From Ottelia alismoides (Eukaryota > Streptophyta > Magnoliopsida > Alismatales > Hydrocharitaceae), in contig JAZKJV010005543.1 of the NCBI GenBank assembly GCA_037367405.1, positions 62,001-126,000 on the forward strand: DNA of 64,000 bases, written 5' to 3'. Shown here in pieces: positions 43,373 to 55,202 of the stretch. A model generated the notes under the pieces. It did not search any database. It had not been told where the DNA came from and saw only the letters and a list, made by a program, of their open reading frames with translations. Positions within the stretch are counted from its first letter, which is position 1, and every line of letters begins with the position of its first letter. Made by a program: the position numbers and the translations under genes.

Positions 43373-44418
43373 TGACGAACCGCAAAATCGGCCCTTTAAG
43401 AGTGCGTTTTGAGCACCTCAACATGTCGATGCAGTCGGGCCGATTTTGGTCATCAAAAGATCAACTCATTTAAAGATATGCAATAATAAATCAAAATGAG
43501 ATGATCGTTAATTTTTTTTATTTTACTTGGCAAGAAACCAAGGTCAAACTCAGGGACACGAGCCTTTCTATAATTATCTGGACTTCTGTTTATTTAACTA
43601 AGTGTTGAGTGTATAGGCATATAGGTCAAATCGTGCAGACATGACAAGACAATGCATTAAAATAAACATGCATTTTTTTTATTTTCATCGTGCAAATGCA
43701 AAGCGAATGATATGCCCCAAAATTATAGTCACTTGAGCCAAAAAAATGCGAGTTAAATTGAGTTGACATTAGGAAGCACTCCACATTAAATAAGCAAATA
43801 AGCATGTCAAATAAAGAATTCAGGACACTTAGATAATAGAAGAATACACTACTGATCATAGTGTCAAATCTAAGATTAAAGCATGCCATAATAAAGATGA
43901 TGAAAAGAGCTTCAAAATGAAACTGAAATCAACTCGATTGGAGCTATATAGCTCAAGATATGCATAAAAGAAGGCAGGGGCATAAATGCAATAAAAACAA
44001 ACAAAGATAACTACAAATAGGTCCTGATAGGGACTAAAGTGTAAATATAAAAATTACGATGCCTTCCCTGTAAAATACCCACACGCACAGGGGTATTTTT
44101 GCAATTATTAAAACCCATGAGGGCATAGTTGCAAATTACCCAAGTACACGTGGAAAGCAGGTGTTCAAGGGACCTATCTGCAAATTGGAGAAGCCAGCGG
44201 GGTGTCTCTGCAAATTGCCCAGAAGGCACGCGCCAGGCACGCGCCTTCTAGGCTTGGAAGTCGGCTCGGGCTCGGCAGAGGTTCGGATGAAGCTTCGGCT
44301 AAGGCTCGGACGGTCCTAGGCTCGGTGCAGGCTCGTGGAGGCTCGGAAGTGACCAAGCCTGTAGGCCCGGATGGCAGGCTCGGTGAAGCTCAGGTGTCGA
44401 CGCGTGGCGGAATGTAGG

Positions 44419-44443
44419 CCGTTGGATCTAGAAGATCCAACGG
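44419..44443. promoter_or_regulatory. Perfect palindrome with AACGG core, LTR G
   Basis: CCGTTGGATCT, 3-nt loop, AGATCCAACGG. In element sense it lies downstream of the intron-like unit. Confidence 0.5.
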
Positions 44444-44474
44444 AAGCTGATGCCGATGGCGTGGCCTTGTCATG

Positions 44475-44512
44475 GCCGTTGGATGGTCGCTGAAAGAGGA
44501 CCATCCAACGGC
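44475..44512. promoter_or_regulatory. Perfect 14-bp inverted repeat with AACGG core, LTR G
   Basis: GCCGTTGGATGGTC (44475-44488) and GACCATCCAACGGC (44499-44512) with a 10-nt loop. Confidence 0.5.
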
Positions 44513-44760
44513 AGCTGCGCCTCGTCCTCTTCATCCACGATTGGCGGCGAGAACAGGGCTCCGGCGAAGGAGCTCCTGCTCCGCCGCTCTTCCTCGGCCA
44601 TGGTGGAGCTCGCCTGATGCTACTGGAAGGTTGTCGATGAAGTTCGAAGCTCGGGCAAAGTGTCTGGTAGCTCAGCTCAGGTCGCCGGGGCTCCAATGTC
44701 GAGGACGACATTCACGAAGATGGGCCCGGCGAGGCTCCGGCCATTGATTAGATAGGACAC

Positions 44761-45046
44761 CTGCAGGGTTAGTACATATAGCCGAAGCGAGAGAAAGGCG
44801 TGTGCGAGCGAAATGGGAGCTCGTCGGGGTGAAGAACTGGGGAGCTCGGAGCTCCTCCGCCGTGGGTGGCGGAGGAGGTGGGTCGAAGATGCTCTGGGGC
44901 TGCAACAGAAGAAGAAGGTGGTAGTGGATAACGCGTGAAAGGGGAAGGTACTGCGAAACTCCAGAGGTGATAATGGAGCAAGGGAAGTGTGTGAAAGAGG
45001 CTAATAAATTAAGCGAAAAGTAAAGAGCAGAGTTCGAGAACTTTAC
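44761..45046 (-). other. Intron-like GT-AG unit in LTR G (286 bp)
   Basis: Donor ATCAG|GTAAAG (45046), a near-perfect plant donor, and acceptor ACCCTGCAG|GTGTCC (44761). Confidence 0.5.
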
Positions 45047-45558
45047 CTGATCGGAGATGAATGCAGTGGCCTGGGCTTGAGCTCCGAGAGGAGCTCGGGT
45101 CATCGCTGGACTCCGGCGACCTCTCGGAGCAGCTGGGCGGGCTTAATGCACCGCAACGCCGTCGTGGTAGGCGGCGGGTCGACACCGGGGGCTCCGGTCG
45201 TCGTTGCTCAATCCTCTCTCCTCCCCCTGTCACAGGGAGGAGGAGGAGGGCTGGGCTGTGCCCCGTCGTAAAGGTGGACCCCTTGGACTGACGGGAGGGG
45301 CGGAGTATTTGAAGGGGAAGATGGCGATCGTGGTGGTGGTTGACGTGATTTTCGAGGGTTGTTGAGGAGCGAGTGGGAAGACGACTGGAGTCGTGAAGTG
45401 GTGCGCGAGGATGGTGGATGACTGGGGAAGACCCAGCGGTGGTTGGCGAGGTGCGAGGGGCGCTGGAGTCGTGGAGAAAATTGAAAGGGGGAGAGGTGCG
45501 CGCGAGTGGAGATCGTGTGAAGAGAGGGGGGGAATCGGAGGTTGACGATGACCTCCGA

Positions 45559-45582
45559 CCGTTGGATCTGGAGATCCAACGG
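45559..45582. promoter_or_regulatory. Perfect palindrome with AACGG core, LTR G promoter
   Basis: CCGTTGGATCT, 2-nt loop, AGATCCAACGG, upstream of the leader in element sense. Confidence 0.5.
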
Positions 45583-45890
45583 TGGAGATCTAGGCGCGAG
45601 AGAGTGGACGTGATTGAATCTGGGGCTGTGTGATCAGTGGCGAATGGAAACGCCACGTGTCATGCAAAGGAGACGGTGCCTAAGGACGGCTCAGATGGAC
45701 CCCAGGGTTAGATCGGATGGTTGATGGGTGTCAAAGGGAGGAGCGGCTGAGATCGCACCTTCAGACGATGATCAGATGGTGACGGACGAGCCACGTGGCG
45801 TGAACAGAAGAAGGCGGTAACGTACGGTGAGGATGGAGTGTGGGCTAGATCCGAGGGCTTAGGAGATTAAGGAGGCGTGGAAAGAGGCTG

Positions 45891-45923
45891 GCCGTTGGAT
45901 CAAGAGGGCGGATCCAACGGCTA
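45891..45923. promoter_or_regulatory. Inverted repeat with a full MSA-type match, LTR G promoter
   Basis: GCCGTTGGATC (45891-45901) pairs with GATCCAACGGC (45911-45921). TCCAACGGCTA (45913-45923) matches the plant mitosis-specific activator consensus YCYAACGGYYA bound by MYB3R proteins. Confidence 0.5.
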
Positions 45924-46324
45924 GCCATGGAGGCGGATGATGCAAAGGGACCGGGCCACGTGGTGCCCCCAGAATGGGCCACGTGGCCCAATCAGATTAT
46001 TTCTTGGGTTTTTTTTTTAATTTTTGAGGGCCAAGATGGCCGAATTTGAGAAAACTCAAAACATAAAAAGTTGTAGATCTTGACGAGATCTACAAGTTTC
46101 ATGTTGACCAAAACTGGAAAAGAGATCAAACAAGGGCCCGAAATATTTTTGAGGGTATTTTTAATTCTAAAAAATACCACGAATTTTTGCTTTGTCATTT
46201 TTTTGTGTTTTTTAATTTATTAAGGACTCTGTTAATTATAGGACATTAACAGGGATTTATTGACAAACTTTTAATCAAGGGGGTTAATTATAGGAAATAA
46301 AGATGATGAAACTGAGGTTCATCA

Positions 46325-46562
46325 TCAGGCCCATGCTGAGCCCTCCCTTGGGATTAGGTCGCTCAATATTTATTCTAAATATCTCCCTCTTTTTCTTTTA
46401 TTTCTTTATTCTTTTATTTTTGCACAAAAACATGCTAATTATTTAATTTTATACAATGCATGCTTTTTGGTAATTATTTGTATTTACAGATATCTACATG
46501 TATTTGCAAAGGTTTTTGTAGCTAAAATATAAGAATAAAGAGTGATGAATGGGTATTCATCA
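46325..46562 (-). repeat. Solo LTR H, terminal part (U3 end), with target copy of G
   Basis: Starts with the TCAGG target copy of G. The next 230 bp match the last 240 bp of A and B LTRs in layout (CTTTTTCTTTT, CATGC, TTTGCAAAGGTTTTTG, AGAATAAAG), ending in the palindrome TGATGAATGGGTATTCATCA (46543-46562). Confidence 0.78.
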
Positions 46563-48677
46563 GATGACACGTGGAAGCTCTAGGAGCCACCACGTGTCAC
46601 CTATTTTTGGATATTATTTTCATTTATTTTTATAAAAAAATTATTAAAAAATAAATAAAAACGTGGCTTTATTTGGGCCATCCGATCTTTGGCCTATGGG
46701 ACGACCTAGGAGCCATCTCCTTCCTCTGCCCCTCTCTCCCACTTTCTCAAATTAATCTCTGCCACCGCCTTCCAAATTTGGTCGGACGCCGCCTATCTCC
46801 CTGCAATCGAATCCCCCTCGTCTCGCAAATCTCCATCAGATCAATCTCCCAACCACCTCTGCGATCTCCTCCACCGCCAATCATCTTCTTCTTTCCATAA
46901 GTCGCCGACCCTCCTCATCCTATAAAAAGCCATCACCCCCCACCCCTCGCAATCCATCCACCGATCACCAGCAGCAGAAGAAGATCCTTCGATGGTGACA
47001 ACCTGACTCCCACTTCCTCCAGCGGCGAGATCCGAGGCTTCGTTGGCCTTGTTGCAGCAGCTTGTCCATCGAGCAGTTGCTCCACTCCGGCTTCATTGTC
47101 GCCGAGCCGTACCTCCAGGTACTCTTTCTCCGCCCTCCTCATCACCTTCATTATGCACTCTCAGTAGCCCCCATTGCATGTCAACATACATCCACCATTG
47201 CATAATCCCCTCGATTCCATCTCCACTTCACCGAACATGACTCAACCAACCGCCAGATCAACTTTGTCATCTTCAAGAACCACTGCCTTCGCTCCCGGCC
47301 TCTTCATTGTCGTCAAGTCATACCTCCAGCAAGCTTCATCGCCATCAAAGAACGTCCCTCTTCATCAATGCCCGCCAGCCGTGTGTCAGCCTCTACCCTC
47401 ACCGCTCCCCCACTGAAGGCCTCCAGCCCTCTGATCGTCGTCAACACCAACGCAGCCTCGTCGAAGATAAGAGCTAGGAGCCTTCTGCTCTGTTGCTCTG
47501 CCTTGCACCTTGGACGTGTTCCTCCGCCACACTAGCCGAGCTTGGATTCCGAGACCCTCCCACGTGCAGCTCACGTGTAGGAGGGGACAACTTGCAAGGA
47601 AGTCCCTGATCTTCACATATTCACAAGTCGCCCCAACCACCATAAGGTCACGTGCCACACACGTGACAGCGGAAAATTTTGCAGATCTCCCCCAGAAGCT
47701 TAGGTAAATTCCGTTTAGCCCCTATTTTGCAATTTTATATTTATTATTGTAGTTTGCAGTGATATCCCTATGTTCTCCCTCTAATTTGAACCACTTTATT
47801 GCATTATTTTACTTTTATAAAAATAGCACTTTGTTCTTCAACTAATTTTCTACATTATGGCATATGCTTGATATTTTTATGGTTTGAGGTTATTTACTAA
47901 TTAATATTCTTGTGATAAATTGCATATTTTGCCCATCTTACGCCTCGAAGTTCATAATTAATTAACCACAGCTCTAGAAATCGCCAAAAGTTCATAGAGT
48001 GTAGAATTAATTAATAGTTACATCATAACCAAAAAGAATTTCATTTGCATGCATAGTTTGCCCTGTAAAATCTTTTTGAATATTTTAATCTTTAATTTTT
48101 AATACGTATTAAATCTAGTATTTTTGAGGTTTAGGATTTTTCTGAGATCGATCACCTAGTGAAGATCTTAGATAATTTTATCTCTTGGAAGTAATTGAGT
48201 TTAATATTTATTATAATTAATTATTGAAATTCGTTGTGTTTGCATTCATAAATTCATAAAATATTTATCTTGCATCCAAAAATTCCAAAAAAATTACAAT
48301 GCATTCACTTCATCATAATTGTCATCTTGGCCAAGTTTCGTATTTTTCGGACATCGTTTGATTAATCTTTACTTTTTATCCCTAAAATTGGCCACATTTG
48401 CATTTTGCATCCAAAATTGCATTAAAAATACAAAAAATTACCGTCTCGAAAACCGTGCATGAACTTTGATAGACAAGATTCTAGGTTGTTCCTTTGCCTC
48501 CTTGAGTTCGACCTTAGGACTTGCTCAAGTAAAATAAACATAAAACCACTTCCAATAAAATTGAATAAAAATTTGTGGTTATTTATAGACCGATTCTGAT
48601 TGCCCGCCTACAATGAAATGACATTAATTTAAACACATGATAATTCACGCAAATTAACTAGGGCATTTTTGGACTCA
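46563..48677 (+). repeat. Element C 3' LTR, second part
   Basis: Continues the C LTR after H (target copy GATGA at 46563-46567). Homologous along its length to the distal part of F (for example 48270-48300 with F 60020-60040). TATAAAA at 46921-46927, donor-like CAG|GTACTC at 47119, U5 signature TCCTTGAGTTCGACC at 48499-48513. Ends ...GGACTCA at 48677. Frames at 46673-47700 are promoter and leader DNA, not genes. Confidence 0.75.
46921..46927 (+). promoter_or_regulatory. TATA box, element C LTR
   Basis: TATAAAA in ATCCTATAAAAAGCC, a strong plant TATA box about 200 bp before the donor-like site at 47119. Confidence 0.6.
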
Positions 48678-48795
48678 TTAGTTGTAGAGGCTCGTTCACG
48701 GCGGCGGAGGAGAACGTCGATGCTGGCGGAGATCTCACCGCTTATCTCCTCGCTCAACCTCGCTAGACGGAGATGGAGGATGCTTTGTCACTCAA

Positions 48796-48820
48796 CCTCT
48801 CTCTCTCTCTCTCTTTCTCT
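48796..48820 (-). repeat. (GA)n tract in D LTR leader
   Basis: CT dinucleotide run on the plus strand, (GA)n in element sense, 70-90 bp downstream of the TATA box and so within the presumed 5' UTR. Confidence 0.7.
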
Positions 48821-48886
48821 CAACTGAGCTTTGGGAGCTCACTAGAATAAATGGTGGATCTGATTGAGGATAAGGGGATCGGGGTT

Positions 48887-48894
48887 TTTATATA
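48887..48894 (-). promoter_or_regulatory. TATA box, element D LTR
   Basis: TATATAAA on the minus strand within CGCCTATATAAAAACCCC. Confidence 0.6.
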
Positions 48895-50381
48895 GGCGAG
48901 GAGAGGTGAGGTCGACGGAGCGACGACCTAACGGCCAGGCCGTTAGGCGGTTAGAGTTGTTGACAGAGAAGAAGAAAGGTGGTCCTAGGCTGACAGGAAG
49001 GAGAGAGACGGGCATCGGGGAAGACGGAGAAAGGGCATAGGAAGAAAGGAGGGAAGAGAGAGAAAAGAAGAATTACAATAGTAATTATTAATAATTAATA
49101 TAATTAATAAAATTAAATCAATAGTTAAAATAATAAATAAATATAAATGATTTATAATTTAACAAATAATTTAATTATGAATAAATAATATTATTTAATT
49201 AGTTAAATAAATAAATATATCAATAATATAGGTATATTATACATATATGAATAAATAACTATTTATATTAAATTATTTTAATTCTAAATAAATTTTATTT
49301 TCATTTATATTAATAATATAACATTAATAAAATATTAATAAATTGCATAATTACAAGAAATAATAAATTAAATACAATAAAATTAAGATATGTTGTACAA
49401 TTATACCAATATAGTCCCAAATCTACTTTTTGCATATTAACTCTGATTTTAGTGAAACAACTATTTGATATAATTTTATAAAACTAACTTTAAAGGTGAG
49501 TACGTCCAATTCGAAGTTCATATGGCCAAGATATGTGGTTCGGAATTTCAGGTTACGGCTTTTTGGTTTTGAGATTTATTGGTATTTATTCATAACTAAT
49601 TTTAGATTATATTATATATTTTTCAAATAATTTTTATAAATATTTTAGAAAAAAGAATCAAATTAAACAGATTTAGGAATAATTAAATGGAAAATGAAGA
49701 AGAATTATTTACATATATTACATATATACAAAGAGGTCCAAATGCCAAATCTCGCACGCTTTATTCCACAATTTTCTGGGTATTTTTTAATAAATGGTAT
49801 TAGTTATAAAATGAAGTTTAAAAGTGAGTTTGATCGATTTTGAGTTTTCTATAAATAGTTATGAACCTCGAAAATCAATTTTTGTGGTTTTTTTGGTTCA
49901 ATGTGATTATTTATTTTTACATTATATATTTTCCCGATGTTTTTATATATTAATATATTATTATAAACCACTTTGATGAAGTAAATATTTTTGTTTGGAA
50001 TTTTTTAATGATAAATAAAATAGGTGAACATATGTACAAGGTGAAAATATGTAAATGTACATTAATGATATTGATTTTTCGATATTTTTATAGGTTAGGA
50101 TCCTTATCTTCCCCTATTTATTTATTTAGTCGACCAAATAAATATTGAACTAGTCTCAGGGTTAGGATCCGTATGCACATATTTATATATCTACATCCAT
50201 CTTCATTTATTTTCCTTCTTCTCTTTATTATTTTATTTTGGATAAAATAAGTATTAAATACATAATATTAACAAATGAGGTTAGAAAGTTAACTAGTGAG
50301 AATTAGTGAATATTTACATGTATTTTACCAAGGATTTTAACCAAAATGAAAGAATAAAGGAGATGAATCATGGATTCATCA

Positions 50382-50395
50382 TTCCCCTATACTTT
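50382..50395 (-). other. Element D polypurine tract
   Basis: AAAGTATAGGGGAA on the minus strand directly before TGATGAATCC. Confidence 0.82.
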
Positions 50396-50398
50396 ACC

Positions 50399-50418
50399 TT
50401 TGCTAGTCCCTTAGCAAA
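50399..50418 (-). other. Pre-PPT hairpin, element D
   Basis: Arms TTTGCTA (50399-50405) and TAGCAAA (50412-50418) with a 6-nt loop containing GGGAC in element sense. Confidence 0.6.
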
Positions 50419-51900
50419 TACTTATTCTAAAAATAAGTGAAAGACAAAAAGGAAAAAGAAAAAAAGAAAATAAAAGAACTTAGAATATGATTGTTTCTTT
50501 AAACCAAATTCCACTTCACCTAAAATCAAGAACTTGGAATAGGTCTTTGGATTAATAGTTTGTCAGGACCTCATTAGAATTAGGATTTAAGTCTCAACAA
50601 TCCTCAAGTTCCAAAAATCTTTATCCAGGTTCACCTCAATATCCAGCTCGGATCCACACATCCATCACACAAACTATTTATCTTTGAAGTCAATTTGTAC
50701 TGCGTGTGAAAGGTGTTAGCTCTTCCTGCTTAAAGAAGCGAAGAATCCATCCACCCTAGTAATACACTCCCATTGGTTCCTCATCTAGCTACTCGATCCT
50801 CGAGGATGGGGGTATTTCCTTCTAAGGTTAGGTCATGTTGTGTCCACAATCTAAAGGGAGAGAAGGTAAAGAATGAGAAGAGAATTGGAGTTTGACCGGT
50901 GTAGCCACATCTCCTTGTGAAGCTTGTCCAGGCTAGCCAAGTATCCACCAAGACATGTAGGCTCTCTGAAGCTTAGACCATTGTGGTCATGTATGTGTTT
51001 GGTGTTTGGCTTCTTTTTGGTAGAAAGTGATTGTTGCACTGCATTTTTTTGAGGTCTTGGAAAAATTGTACCAGCAGATCCTTCCCTCATCCGGACCTTT
51101 ATTTCAACCTCACACTCTAATTTATAGACGACAACGCCACTAGACACGGATGAAAATGCACCACTAAAATGGACTACCCTTCGCAACACCATGCAAGTTG
51201 AGCTAAGTGTAGAGTGCATGAGTTCAAAATTGGTTCAAATGATGAAAAGTTATATGGATGTTACAAGGTGTCCTACTTAGGCAAGTTAAAGTTGAATTTC
51301 AAACACGATCTTACGAAACCCAAAGAATTAAGTCAAAGACCTGAAAAGTCTCAATTCTAGTTCCTAATAAAGTCCCTTTAGATTAAGTGGATTAAGGCCT
51401 GAACCAAGATCCATCCTTCAGACTTAGCTTCATTCGGTTCAATAATCAAACTTGTTCTGAAAATGCTAATGAATGCAAGATTTTTTTTATGAGGTGAATT
51501 TTTCGATTTAAATTTTTATGTATTTTTTAATAATCTTGTAAATTTTTACTGAATTTTTAAAATTTTTATTTTTTGATATTTTTGAAAGAGATAGTGAATT
51601 GAATCATTTACAAGAATTTACATGTATTATTGACATTTTTACAAATAATATACACAATTTATACAAATTTATACAAGATTTACAAAAGGATTTTATTACA
51701 AATTTTGTACTTAAGAATTTTATAAAGAAAAGTATTTTACAACATATTTTATATATATTTTTCTAAAAACTTTTTTAAATCTTATTTACATTGAATTTTA
51801 AAAATCCAAAATATAAATCCATACTTTTATAGCCATATTATTAAAGATACAATAAAGTACGAGTTATGTCTTCTAAAGTATATATAGAATATATATGACA
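50419..51900 (-). other. Element D 3' UTR, no supported gene
   Basis: Weakly similar to A and B 3' UTRs (blocks near 50790-50820 and 51325-51345). AT-rich repeats with TTTACAAA near 51600-51700. The 122-codon frame at 50851-51219 is not shared with the others. Confidence 0.6.
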
Positions 51901-52386
51901 CCCCCTATACTTAGCGTGAATTATGTCTTCATAGTTACAAAGAAGTAAAAAAGAAAGACATAACTTGGGCTAAGTATAGATTGGTGAAAAGAATATTATA
52001 CTATAACAACTCAAAGAAAGAATATACGAATAGAAGTCAATTATCCCCTCTATACTTAGGATCAACTAATCCTAAGTATATGAGAGTCAAAAATGAAGAT
52101 GATCGATGTCAAGAGAATGTAGACAATCAATGATTTAGCTTGTACCCCCATACTTAGGGCAAAATATCCCTACGTATTAACAGTTGAGGGACAAGTAAGA
52201 GAGAAGGCGATACACAAAATCAAAACAATCAAAGACGAAAATGAACGATATTACCCCCCCTCCTCCCCCATACCTAGGGTAAAGCACAACCTAAGTATAA
52301 GCAACAACAAGGTAATAAAACAAAATGAAATGAACAACATAACATGTACACCCTCCCATACTTAGGATAAAGTACATCCTAAGTAT
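51901..52386 (-). repeat. Array of five hairpins with PPT-like arms, element D
   Basis: Plus-strand order: long hairpin (about 51903-51986, with TTATGTCTTC/AAGACATAA arms), then CTATACTTAGGAT/ATCCTAAGTATA (about 52048-52081), CATACTTAGGG/CCCTACGTAT (about 52149-52178), CATACCTAGGGT/ACCTAAGTAT (about 52268-52298) and CATACTTAGGAT/ATCCTAAGTAT (about 52355-52386). Same layout as the others with one extra short unit, in spite of D's overall divergence. Confidence 0.8.
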
Positions 52387-52559
52387 AAAAATATCCTAAG
52401 CGAGTTCTGGGGTGTAAAACAACAATGAGAGAATGAATGAATAAAATCGAAAACACGCATGTACAAGGTGAAAATAATGAACAAATCAGAATGAAACTCA
52501 TGTATGAGAAGCAGAATGTGAAGAATGAAGAACACATCTCATAAAAAATGAATGGGGGT

Positions 52560-53240
52560 AACCTCAATGGTCGGTGATTTGTGATCAAGAAATGGTTTCA
52601 AATGCTGACCGTTGACTCAAAAGGTGGACTCAGAATACAACTTAGATATATCAATGCTACCATTGTCGTACACCTTTCGCACTATATACGGGCCTTTCCA
52701 CTTACTCTAAAGTTTCCTAGAAATAGCTTGAGTCTCGCATCGAATAACTAAACTATTTGATCAGGCTCAAACTGCTTATGGCCGATGTGGGTATCATGCC
52801 ATTCTTTCATCCGCTCCTTATAATGTAGACTACTCGTGAAAGCCTCATCTTTTAACTCCACCAGGGCAACCAAGTATGTCTGCCTCTGATCTCCCACGCT
52901 CTCTAAATCAAAGATCACTTCTTGCAATGCCCACCATGAACTGTGCTTGATCTCAACAAGTGACATGACTTGCCATAAACAAGCTAAAATGGAGATGTAC
53001 CCAATGGTGTCTTGAAGGATGTTCTATAGGCCCAAAGAACTGAGTCCAAAAGCTGTGACCAATCCTTTCGGTCTGGGAGATCAACCTTGTGTGAGATTGT
53101 CTTAACCTCCTTATTCGAAACCTCGGCAAGACCATTTGTTTGAGGGTGTAGGAACCCGGTGGTCAATACTAAACTCACTAGCAAGTACTTATACCTTATC
53201 CTTGATGAAGTGACTACCTGAAAAATCAACCCAACTTCCT
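52560..53240 (-). pseudogene. pol: Element D integrase C-terminal part
   Basis: Broken minus-strand frames with HPQTNGLAEVSNKEVKT (53150 region, containing the integrase Glu), DRKDWSQLLDSVLWAYRTSF, and KQFEPDQIV near 52750. Homology to B ends near 53240, just past the SDGG motif position, where a foreign LTR fragment begins. Confidence 0.85.
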
Positions 53241-55202
53241 ATTTTACAATAAGAATAGTGTCGATGTGTCGGTCGGGTAATTTTTACAGAAAAATTATTT
53301 TTTATTTATACTCTTAAACTTAGATGTATAGCGATTAGGTACATGAGTGTCGAACTCAGGGAGGCAAACTGTTTGAAAACTAGGGTAGAATAAGTTTTCT
53401 CATTTTTATTTAAATTTAGATAATTTTTTGGATTTTTATTTGATTTTTATGAATTTTATGTTATTTTTGTGATTTTAATATACCTATGAAAGATTATAGG
53501 TGTAAATTTTTTAATTTTATGATTTGGTTTTTATTTTATACTTTTTATTTATTTTAAAATGTTTTATGATGTTTATTTAATTTTTGAAAATGTTTTACTA
53601 TTTTTATTTGGTTTTTAATGTTGAAAAAGATATATTTTATGACAACAAAATTTTTATTTATAATTTTAAAAATAGAAAATAGTAAAAAATAGTTTGTTTT
53701 AATTTTATTAGAAAGTAGGTGAGAATATCTTTAAAACGGTTTATTGTGTGTGTTTTTTAGAATGTTATTGAGTTGTTATGATTTTTCAAAGTTTTATGGA
53801 TTTTGTATTTTTTGTTGGTTTTATTATTTGATTTTTTATTTTATTTTTTTATTATGTAAAATATGGTAAAATATACTAAAGTTTATTTTTTATAGAATTT
53901 TAAAGGTGATGTATTATATAAGTTTGTGTATTTTTGTATTTTTAAAATTATTTATTAAAATAGAAAATATTTTTATTTTTGAAATATTATTTAATACTGT
54001 ATATAAAGTAATACTAAGTATGTGTGTATATTTTTATTATATTTTTATGTTTTGTATTTTATTTAATATGTATTATATACGTATAAATTTTATATGCAGT
54101 ATATAGGGGTATATATGTGATATTACAGAAAGTGTAAGGTGCACGAGAAATATCTGCAGGAATCAAGGGTCTCAGTGCAAAATCTCCAGAGTATGTGCGC
54201 TCACATGCCTTCGCTGTTGTAGGAGCCTACTTGCAAATCAATAAAGTTTGAGGGTATTTAAGAAAAATGCCCAAATTTTCATGTGATCGTCTCGCGAGCT
54301 GAAGTCCACATGGACCTGGTTGAATATACACAAGAGCGAGGGTTCCAACAAACATGTCCCACAAATATCTTAAGGCCAAGCTCTTGTAGCGCGTGTGAGT
54401 CATTGTTCAACGGTGAACGACTCTGATTACTCAGTTGGAGGCTGATCAAATGGTTGTAGAGAAATCTAAAAAGACAAACCGTTCCTTCCCAAACTTGAAC
54501 CGCTTCAGATGGTGGTGCATCGAAGCAATAGTTTTAATCGTAATGTGCACTATTATCGAAGGAAAAGGTGGCGGAGAGCTCGATCAGGTGATGAATTGTG
54601 GTGTTGCTCGTTGATCTCTCCAAGTTGAAGATGGATCTTGATCTCTCATCCAAAACTTAAATCTGGATTAGAAGGGGAAATGTATGGTTCTCGCGGTGAC
54701 GGAGGGGACTAGAGTTCGATCATGTTGCTCACGATAGAGCATGGTGTGCTTGTACTCCTTGATTAGCCAGTATTGTCGATCGGTGAAGCTCCAGACTATG
54801 AAGATGATGCTTCGTTGTGTTGAAGGTACTGTGCAATATTATTACATGTCTCGAGGAGGCCTCGATCGGACATTAATGACGAAAAATAAATGGGAATGGA
54901 TGGGTGATCCTCTGCATGTGGGGGATGATGATAGAAATGCTCAGATCCGTGGGGATGGGAGATGAACAAGGATGAACGAACATGGCGAAGCGGTCGTTTT
55001 GATTGAGATTTGGATCAAACCAGGGAGAAATCGAATGAGAAAAGATGGTTGGAGAAGAGACAGGTTCCGACTTGGATATATGATGAACAGATGAGTCACC
55101 TGGGGAATCAGAGCATGGCAAAGCCCCGAGGATCGTGGCTTCTATGCGTGGCGGACGAGGAGGCTTGAAAAATCGCACCTGATCTAAAGGATAAAAGGTC
55201 GT
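53241..55202 (-). repeat. Truncated LTR fragment I1 in D pol
   Basis: U5 signature GTCGAACTCAGGGAGG at 53349-53364, then AT-rich zone, then TGCAAAAT/GGGTCTC-type motifs (54110-54260), then GC-richer promoter-like DNA to 55202. Related to I2 but not identical. A donor-like ATCAG|GTGCGA lies at 55178 with a possible acceptor at 54912. The U3 end is missing, so this is a fragment. The exact left edge is uncertain by about 30 bp. Confidence 0.6.

Larger units (their letters stand above)
43373..46324 (-). mobile_element. Solo LTR G (2952 bp, minus strand)
   Basis: Plus-strand ends TGACGAACC...GGTTCATCA, flanked by TCAGG on both sides and lying inside LTR H. Same family group as F: the block with GTAGATCT and GATCTACA near 46072-46100 is the reverse complement of F 57425-57450. 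U5 signature at 43543-43556. The frames over 44300-45650 read GC-rich U3 and leader DNA and are not believable genes. Confidence 0.85.
34186..48677 (+). mobile_element. Element C: plus-strand, RT/IN-less Athila-related element, 3' part
   Basis: Internal region 34186-39186, then 3' LTR 39187-39920 plus 46563-48677 around solo LTR H. Its left part lies beyond element A and outside the window. It keeps gag/linker-like and protease-like reading frames, an acidic linker, the hairpin array, pre-PPT hairpin and PPT in the same order as B but in the opposite direction. Nothing resembling RT, RNase H or integrase lies between the acidic linker and the 3' UTR, so it looks like a non-autonomous derivative. 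Confidence 0.8.
48678..50381 (-). repeat. Element D 3' LTR, U3 and promoter part
   Basis: Ends ...GGATTCATCA at 50381 before the PPT. Shares AGGTGAGTACGTCCAATTCG-type and CTTATCTTCCCC blocks with A and B. The R/U5 part would continue left of element C, outside the window. 49070-49480 is very AT-rich. Confidence 0.8.

Noticed and set aside
44300..45660. Frames of 131, 143 and 215 codons in LTR G as host genes
   Set aside because: They lie wholly inside a solo LTR with clean target duplications; Ser/Arg/Pro-rich products typical of GC-rich non-coding DNA.
46543..46562. Palindrome as the 5' start of a new plus-strand LTR
   Set aside because: The upstream 230 bp match the U3 end of minus-strand LTRs, and the downstream DNA continues element C's LTR, so it is the end of solo LTR H.
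46673..47700. Captured host gene with a TATA box in element C's LTR
   Set aside because: The TATA box and downstream layout match LTR F; this is the LTR's own promoter.
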